Of a stretch of 33,918 nucleotides of DNA, positions 29,471 through 33,918 are shown piece by piece. Position 1 is the stretch's first letter, and each line of letters opens with the position of its first letter. Made by a program: the position numbers and the translations under genes. The notes under the pieces are model-generated. The model was not told the origin of the DNA. It made no database searches and was given only the letters and a program-made list of their open reading frames with translations. Source of the DNA: Actinomycetota bacterium (GTDB taxonomy: Bacteria; Actinomycetota; Actinomycetes; Streptosporangiales; Streptosporangiaceae); the NCBI GenBank assembly GCA_003242605.1, contig QGUZ01000018.1, positions 1 to 33,918 of the forward strand, read 5' to 3'.

Positions 29471-31474
29471 TCACCGGTGGGGCTTACGCCAGTCGAGCCG
29501 GGGCGGCGGCGGGCCCAGGTTCGGGGGCGGGCGGTCCGCCGGGGGCGCCTTCCGTTCCCGCTCGGCGGCCGCCATCGCCTTCTGCACCTCCTCGAACTCC
29601 CCCAGCGTGGTCTTGGGGAAGGTGAGGATCGCCGGGTTGGCGTCGGCGAGGCGCACCTTGCGCCCCTCGGCGGTGGTGTGCGTGACGATCACCGAGGTGG
29701 TGGGGAGCTGCTGCAGCTGCTGCGGCTCCACCAGGAACTCGCGGGACCGCTGCAGCACCACGCGGCCGTTCCCGGCCGCGGTGCCCTCCGGCGCGCCGCC
29801 GCCCGGTCCGGCGCTCCCCGCGGCACCGCCGGCGGCGAGCGCGGTGCTCGCGCGGCGGCCCCACTCGGTCGACCGGGTGATGTCCTCGGCGAGGTCGCCG
29901 CCGCCGGTCCGGACGGCCTCGTGGGTGGCCCCGCCGGACACGGTGGAGGTGTACGTGGCGCCCATGCCCTCCACGGCGGCGCCGGTCGACTCGGTGAAGT
30001 GGGCGATCTCGAGGCGGTGCTGGGTGCCGATGTGCTCGGCCGCCACCCGGGCGTCCTCGGCGTTGCCGAGCCGCATGAACGCGACCGCGGCGTTGCCGCG
30101 GCCGAGCCGTTCCCGCACGGCCGGGGTGAGCGAGCGGTAGGTGAGCACGAGGCCGGCGCGGGCGGTCTCGCAGGCGTCCATGAGCCGGTCGAGCACGTCG
30201 CCGCGGAGCTTCTCCGCCCCGGCCACGATGATCGTGTGGTACCAGGGGCGCTCGGACGGCGGGGACTGGCGCAGGATGTGGGTGAGCGCCGCGGCGACGT
30301 ACGTGCCGAGCACCCGGTTGCCGAACACGCCGGACTGGCGGTCCATCGACACCACCCGCAGCCGGGCCGGCGGCAGCCGTACCGCGGCGGTGCCGAGCGG
30401 CTCGAGCTTGCGCAGCTGGGACTCGATCGCCCAGGCGCGCTCGATCACCACGCGGTCGCTCACGCCCCGGCCGAACATGGTGCCGATGCGCTCGAGCTGG
30501 TGGGCGGTGAGCAGGCCCTCGCGCAGGTCCTCGCGCGGGTCGCCGACCTGGGCGAGCGCGCGCAGCGCCGCGGTCACCTGGCGGATCGAGGCCTTCTCGC
30601 CGAGCACCTCGAGCACCCGCTCGAGGATCGCGTTGTCGAACGACAGGTCCCGGGTGGCGTGCTGGTCCTCGCTCACGCTCACCACGTGCGCGAGCACGTC
30701 GGCGAACGCCTCGGGGCCGAGGGTGACGCCGAGGTCGAGCCGCGGCAGGTCGCCCGGGAGCACCCAGACGAGCGGGTTGTCGCCGCCGCGCCGGGCGAGC
30801 TCGATCAGGTCCTTGGCGATCGCCCCCTCCGACAGGTCGAGCACGGTGAGGTGCCCGCCGCTGTACAGCCGGGTCGCGCCGATCAGCGTGACCAGGGCCG
30901 ACCAGCCGGGCATCGTGCCGCCCGCCACGTCGATGCGGTCGACCTCGTCGGGCACGGCGACCGCGTACCAGGTCATCTGGTTGTCGTAGTTCGCCTTGCG
31001 CTCGGCCCACTCGCGGTACCGTTCCGCGTGCTCCTCCTGGGCCCGCACGATCGCCTTGTCACGTTCCCGGCGCAGCCGCTCGAGGCGCTCGGCGCGGGCG
31101 GCGGCGCGGGCGCGCGCGGCCCGGCCGCCCCGGTGGAGGTTGACGCTGGCGACGGTCGCGATCCCGCCGGTGGCGAGCGCCCCGGCCAGCGCGAAGCGCC
31201 AGTCGAGCCAGCCGCCCAGCCCCGCGACGACGATCAGGGCGGTGGCGCCCCACATGAACGCGTTGAACACGCGGAGGGGGCGGTTGAGCAGGTCCTCCTG
31301 GAGGCGTTCCCGGCGCAGCCACTCCGGGTCCTCCTCGGGGATCGGCGGCGCGGTCTCCTCCCGGGAGGGACGCTTCGGCGGCGGGCCGGGATCCGGGTGC
31401 AGCAGGACATACTGCCAGCCCAGGTAGATGCGGTCCGCCTGGAGCTGCGCAGCGTCGGGGGGCACGCCGACCAC
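29471..31474 (-). CDS. Membrane-anchored VirD4/TraG-like protein with degenerate ATPase motifs
   Basis: 667 aa from GTG 31474 (GGAGG 4 nt upstream). Two membrane segments at about 69-90 and 92-112, an Arg/Glu-rich coiled coil at 115-165, then an ATPase-like domain. The Walker A position reads GGTMPGWSAL (185-194), where the essential Lys is Trp; TVLDLSEGAIAKDLIELA follows as in TraG-like proteins. The Walker B position reads TIIVAGAEKLRGD (414-426), lacking the D-E pair. The part after it, GLVLTYRSLTPAVRERLGRGNAAVAFMRLGNAEDARVAAEHIG, resembles the C-terminal core of conjugative coupling proteins. The tail (520-667) is Gly/Ala-rich and then Pro-rich. I infer a pseudo-ATPase that anchors or regulates the neighbouring HerA-type ATPase. 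Family recognition is by eye. Confidence 0.72.
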   Translation of the reverse strand: MVGVPPDAAQLQADRIYLGWQYVLLHPDPGPPPKRPSREETAPPIPEEDPEWLRRERLQEDLLNRPLRVFNAFMWGATALIVVAGLGGWLDWRFALAGALATGGIATVASVNLHRGGRAARARAAARAERLERLRRERDKAIVRAQEEHAERYREWAERKANYDNQMTWYAVAVPDEVDRIDVAGGTMPGWSALVTLIGATRLYSGGHLTVLDLSEGAIAKDLIELARRGGDNPLVWVLPGDLPRLDLGVTLGPEAFADVLAHVVSVSEDQHATRDLSFDNAILERVLEVLGEKASIRQVTAALRALAQVGDPREDLREGLLTAHQLERIGTMFGRGVSDRVVIERAWAIESQLRKLEPLGTAAVRLPPARLRVVSMDRQSGVFGNRVLGTYVAAALTHILRQSPPSERPWYHTIIVAGAEKLRGDVLDRLMDACETARAGLVLTYRSLTPAVRERLGRGNAAVAFMRLGNAEDARVAAEHIGTQHRLEIAHFTESTGAAVEGMGATYTSTVSGGATHEAVRTGGGDLAEDITRSTEWGRRASTALAAGGAAGSAGPGGGAPEGTAAGNGRVVLQRSREFLVEPQQLQQLPTTSVIVTHTTAEGRKVRLADANPAILTFPKTTLGEFEEVQKAMAAAERERKAPPADRPPPNLGPPPPRLDWRKPHR

Positions 31475-31659
31475 TGAACCTCCGCCTCGTCACGTCCGCC
31501 TGCGTGACAGAGTAAGAGCTCCACCGGGCATTCGGGCGGTGTTCGGTCAACAGACTCATCCCGGCGGCACCGGCGGCGAACGGGCCCGCTCGGTGACGCT
31601 TGTCAACTTGGTACCTATCTCGCGGATGCGTCAAGTCACTGCAGTTACTCTTGTTTCTC
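31475..31659. promoter_or_regulatory. Divergent promoter region of the putative motor system
   Basis: TTACTCT occurs once on each strand: plus at 31645-31651, where TACTCT ends 8 nt before ATG 31660, and minus at 31515-31509, about 35 nt before the GTG at 31474. GTCAAC occurs at 31546-31551 and 31602-31607. ACTGCAGT (31638-31645) is an 8-bp palindrome just before the plus-strand TACTCT. The region is AT-richer than its surroundings. Shared elements suggest joint control of both arms. Confidence 0.5.
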
Positions 31660-32361
31660 ATGACGTCATCCGGTCGCGGCACCCGACGGCGGCGCCCGAT
31701 TTTGCTCTCGGTGTCCGCCCTGGTGGTCGCCGCGGGATCGGCCGCGATCGCGGTGCTCGGCGGCTTCGCGGAGGCGCCGGAGAAGCCGCCGCCCGCGGTA
31801 CGGCCCGGCGAGGAGGTCGACCAGGACCTGTTCCGGACCAAGGTGGTGGACGCGGTGGTGCGCACGCTTCCCGCCGAGGACGCGGGCGGCGCCGGGGGCC
31901 TCGGCTCCGGGGACCCGCACACCGTGCTCGACCTGACGCTCAGGGTGTACAACACCGCGTCCTCGTCGGTGCCGATCGCGTACCTGGAGCGGGCGCTGCT
32001 GCGGGTCGCGCCCCCGCAGGGGCGGCCGCTGATCGAGCCGCCGCCCGGCCCGGGCGCCAAGCCGTCCGCCACGCCGTCGGCCGGTCCGGGCGAGCCCGCC
32101 TGGCGGCACGACATGTTCATCCCCCAGCAGGGTGTGGACAGCAGGCTGCTGCCGCCGCGGCTCACCTCGACGGTCGTGGTGCGCTTCCCGGTGCGGGACG
32201 GGCTCACCCCGCCCGACCGGCTCACCATCGACCTCGGCAAGTACGAGCTGCACGAGGACTGGTTCACCAAGCGGACCCGGCCGGAGCTGGTCGTCGGGCC
32301 GGGTGACGAGAAACTCGTGGCGGCGCGCGTGACCCTGCCGGTCAAGCGGGGTGAGGGATGA
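31660..32361 (+). CDS. Single-pass membrane protein with extracytoplasmic domain, function unknown
   Basis: 233 aa. A short Arg-rich cytoplasmic start (MTSSGRGTRRRRP) precedes one membrane segment (about 13-35, ILLSVSALVVAAGSAAIAVLGGF), so the rest should be outside. The outer part has alternating strands, VLDLTLRVYNTASSSVPIAYLERALLRV, and TSTVVVRFPVRDGLTPPDRLTIDLGKYEL, which suggest an Ig-like or DUF4352-like beta-sandwich, interrupted by a Pro/Ala linker (124-147). ATG 31660 was preferred over an upstream start because it gives the standard positive-inside signal anchor and lies 8 nt after a TACTCT box. Overlaps the next gene (ATGA), so they are coupled. No named family recognised. Confidence 0.72.
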   Translation: MTSSGRGTRRRRPILLSVSALVVAAGSAAIAVLGGFAEAPEKPPPAVRPGEEVDQDLFRTKVVDAVVRTLPAEDAGGAGGLGSGDPHTVLDLTLRVYNTASSSVPIAYLERALLRVAPPQGRPLIEPPPGPGAKPSATPSAGPGEPAWRHDMFIPQQGVDSRLLPPRLTSTVVVRFPVRDGLTPPDRLTIDLGKYELHEDWFTKRTRPELVVGPGDEKLVAARVTLPVKRGEG

Positions 32362-33347
32362 CGTACCGGCCTGCCGCGGCGCCGGGCCGTCCGGAGCATC
32401 CGGATCCCCGCGCCGGCGTCCCGCATCCGTCCGCGCCGCCGCCCGCGGATCCGGCCGTGGCCGTGTCTGGGTCCGGGCCTGGGTCCGGGCCGCACCCCGT
32501 CGTCCCCGGCGGCCGTCCGGCCCCCGGGCAGGCGGGCGGGCCGGGCCGTACGGCGGCGCCGCCGGGGCCCGCCGTACCGCACTCCGAGCATGGCGCGGAT
32601 CCGGCGAGCGGAGTGGCGCCTCCCGGCGGACCGGGCGGGCCCGCTGGCGCCACGGCGCCCGGTGGGCGGGCCGCGCGCGGCGGCCCGGCGCGTTCCCGGC
32701 GGCCGCGGCGGATCCGCGACGCGGTCGCGACGCTCGTCATCCTCGCGCTCGCCGTCTACCTCCACACCCTGGTGCTCACCCCGGACGACCTCGCCGCCCG
32801 GCTCACCTCGAGCGCGGCGCCCGGCGAGGTCGCGGAGACCGGCCGGTTCAGCGCCCGCCTCGACCGGGTGGAGTTCGCCCGGTCGATCGAGCTGCAGACC
32901 ACCCGGGTGAACGCGGCGACCGGGCAGGAGGAGGTGACCCGGTCCACCCGGATCGACACCCCGTACATCTTCGTGATCGCGTCGGTCAGCGCCACGGCGC
33001 CGAAAGACCCGACCAAGATCGACCAGGCGGGGCTGGAGACCGCCGACGACCTGTTCTTCGTGGCGACCGACCGGGTGGAGCGGCGGTTCACCCTCGGCGA
33101 GACCTTCATCCAGCCCGGGTTCTGGTCGAGCGGGAAGTTCGTGTTCGAGGTTCCGCCCGAGGCGCTGCCCGGGTCCAAGGTGGTGCTGACCGTGCCGTCC
33201 ACCAACGGCATCTACGACTCGATCTATCCCCAGCGGTACGACCAGCTGCTGCCGGAGGTCGCCCTCGATCTCGGCCTCGACGAGGCCAAGGCCAGGTCGG
33301 CGGTGGCCGCCGCCAAAGACGTGTATCCGTTGAAGGCCGCGGAGTGA
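32358..33347 (+). CDS. Single-pass membrane protein with long Pro/Gly-rich cytoplasmic tail
   Basis: 329 aa; ATG 32358 overlaps the preceding stop by 4 nt. Residues 1-115 are Pro/Gly/Ala-rich and predicted disordered, then Arg-rich (SRRPRRIRD) before one membrane segment (about 121-140, DAVATLVILALAVYLHTLVL). The outer region (145-329) has a strand pattern similar to the preceding protein: FSARLDRVEFARSIELQTTRV, YIFVIASVSATA, FIQPGFWSSGKFVFEVPPEALPGSKVVLTV. An Ig-like/DUF4352-like sandwich is likely. The pair may form an envelope complex with the divergently encoded HerA-type ATPase and pseudo-ATPase. Function unknown. Confidence 0.72.
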   Translation: MTYRPAAAPGRPEHPDPRAGVPHPSAPPPADPAVAVSGSGPGSGPHPVVPGGRPAPGQAGGPGRTAAPPGPAVPHSEHGADPASGVAPPGGPGGPAGATAPGGRAARGGPARSRRPRRIRDAVATLVILALAVYLHTLVLTPDDLAARLTSSAAPGEVAETGRFSARLDRVEFARSIELQTTRVNAATGQEEVTRSTRIDTPYIFVIASVSATAPKDPTKIDQAGLETADDLFFVATDRVERRFTLGETFIQPGFWSSGKFVFEVPPEALPGSKVVLTVPSTNGIYDSIYPQRYDQLLPEVALDLGLDEAKARSAVAAAKDVYPLKAAE

Positions 33348-33351
33348 GCCG

Positions 33352-33918
33352 GTGAACCAGAAGTCCTCCGGTCGCGACCAGTCCGCTCGCCCGGACGGGC
33401 AGGGCGCCCGTCCGGGTGACGCCCACGACTCGGGCTGGTTCACGTCCCAGCCGAGGCGTCGCCGTCCGGTGCCGCCCGACGTCCGGGTCTGGCCGCCGCT
33501 GCCGCCGGACCCGCCGAAGGCCGAGGATGCGGGTCCCTCCACCCAGCCGATCCCCGCCGTTGACGACGACGGCGGCGGGCCGGGCGCGCCCTCGGCTCGG
33601 CCCGGCCATGCCGCGCCCGCCGAGGCATCGCCGTCCGCCCCACCGCCTCCGGCCGCCCCGCCTCCGGCGGCGCCGTCCGCGGGTACGGCGGCCCCGGGTA
33701 CGGCCGGGCCGCGCACCCCGGAGGCGGCCGAGCGCGCCGCGCGGCGGGAGCCCTCCGGGCCGGCCGGTCCGGGCGCCGGGCCGGGTGCCGCCGAGCGTGC
33801 CGCGGCCGGGACGCGGGCGGAGCCGCCGGGACCGGCGGCCCACCACCCCGCGCCGCCCGGCCCGCCCGCGCCGGGCCTCGCCGAGGCCGACGCGCCCTTC
33901 GGCCGTTCCGCCCCGGCG
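33352..33918 (+). CDS. Pro/Ala-rich protein, N-terminal part (cut by window end)
   Basis: GTG 33352 follows the previous stop by 4 nt with GGAG 7 nt upstream. 189 codons are open to the window edge. The visible part is low-complexity: an early motif GWFTSQPRRRRPVPPDVRVWPPLPPDPPK, then Pro/Ala/Gly-rich sequence with two AAERAA repeats. It resembles the disordered cytoplasmic tail of the preceding protein, so a membrane segment and outer domain may follow outside the window. It is clearly part of the same operon. No domain can be assigned. Confidence 0.6.
   Translation, partial: MNQKSSGRDQSARPDGQGARPGDAHDSGWFTSQPRRRRPVPPDVRVWPPLPPDPPKAEDAGPSTQPIPAVDDDGGGPGAPSARPGHAAPAEASPSAPPPPAAPPPAAPSAGTAAPGTAGPRTPEAAERAARREPSGPAGPGAGPGAAERAAAGTRAEPPGPAAHHPAPPGPPAPGLAEADAPFGRSAPA

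Noticed and set aside
26262..31474. Conjugative element or type IV secretion cluster
   Set aside because: No relaxase, integrase, attachment sites, VirB-like genes or pilins in view, and base composition matches the surroundings.
31059..33716. 885-codon open frame on the minus strand across the three membrane-protein genes
   Set aside because: Arg/Gly/Pro-rich with no recognisable motif; it crosses several plus-strand genes with coupled starts and signal anchors.

Overview
The window looks like a chromosomal segment of a very GC-rich actinomycete. Gene content and order suggest a Streptosporangiales/Streptosporangiaceae-type organism, but I cannot fix the genus. The evidence is mycothiol synthesis (mshA), a Nur-like Fur regulator, the MurT/GatD pair, a DUF5753-type XRE regulator with a DUF397 protein, and many promoters with a TAGGCT-like -10 box lying 6-8 nt before the start codon. 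I see no rRNA, tRNA, CRISPR array, transposase or phage gene.

Layout. 1-200 is the 3' end of a probable PCu(A)C-type copper chaperone gene, followed by about 1.2 kb without a credible gene. 1377-7286 carries regX3, senX3, (phoU on the other strand), gpmA, a YbjN-domain gene and mshA. Apart from the inserted phoU this is the order known from mycobacteria (mshA-Rv0487-gpm1-senX3-regX3). A PHO-box-like set of direct repeats precedes phoU and a SigR-like promoter precedes mshA. 7541-10633 holds an SDR oxidoreductase, a methyltransferase, a macro-domain protein with a striking repeat array upstream, and a small CBM48 protein. 10834-12110 is a BlaI-type repressor plus M56 metalloprotease pair. 12172-13706 is XRE regulator, HbhA-like coiled-coil protein and DUF2516 protein, matching Rv0474-Rv0476. 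13809-21916 is mostly housekeeping: AlaX-type editing protein, DUF2207 membrane protein, asparaginase, Dtd, YgfZ, Nur, a nitrobindin-like protein, a GIDE-family membrane protein and a DsrE-like protein. A 13-codon ORF with a nearly perfect Shine-Dalgarno sequence lies between nur and the nitrobindin gene. 21924-23983 is a typical actinobacterial ATPase/XRE/DUF397 regulatory trio. 24271-26203 is gatD-murT (lipid II amidation).

The least familiar part is 26262-33918. It encodes a 1039-aa HerA/DUF87-type ATPase with intact Walker motifs and, upstream on the same strand, a 667-aa membrane-anchored protein with the layout of a VirD4/TraG/HerA-like ATPase but with its Walker A lysine and Walker B acidic residues replaced. 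Divergent from these are two overlapping genes for single-pass membrane proteins with extracytoplasmic domains, then a third gene cut by the window edge. I read this as a possible membrane-bound motor system (active ATPase, pseudo-ATPase, envelope partners) and could not match it to a named system.

Convergent gene pairs are often separated by long hairpins that look like bidirectional terminators. Long open frames antisense to the listed genes are effects of GC content and were left out.
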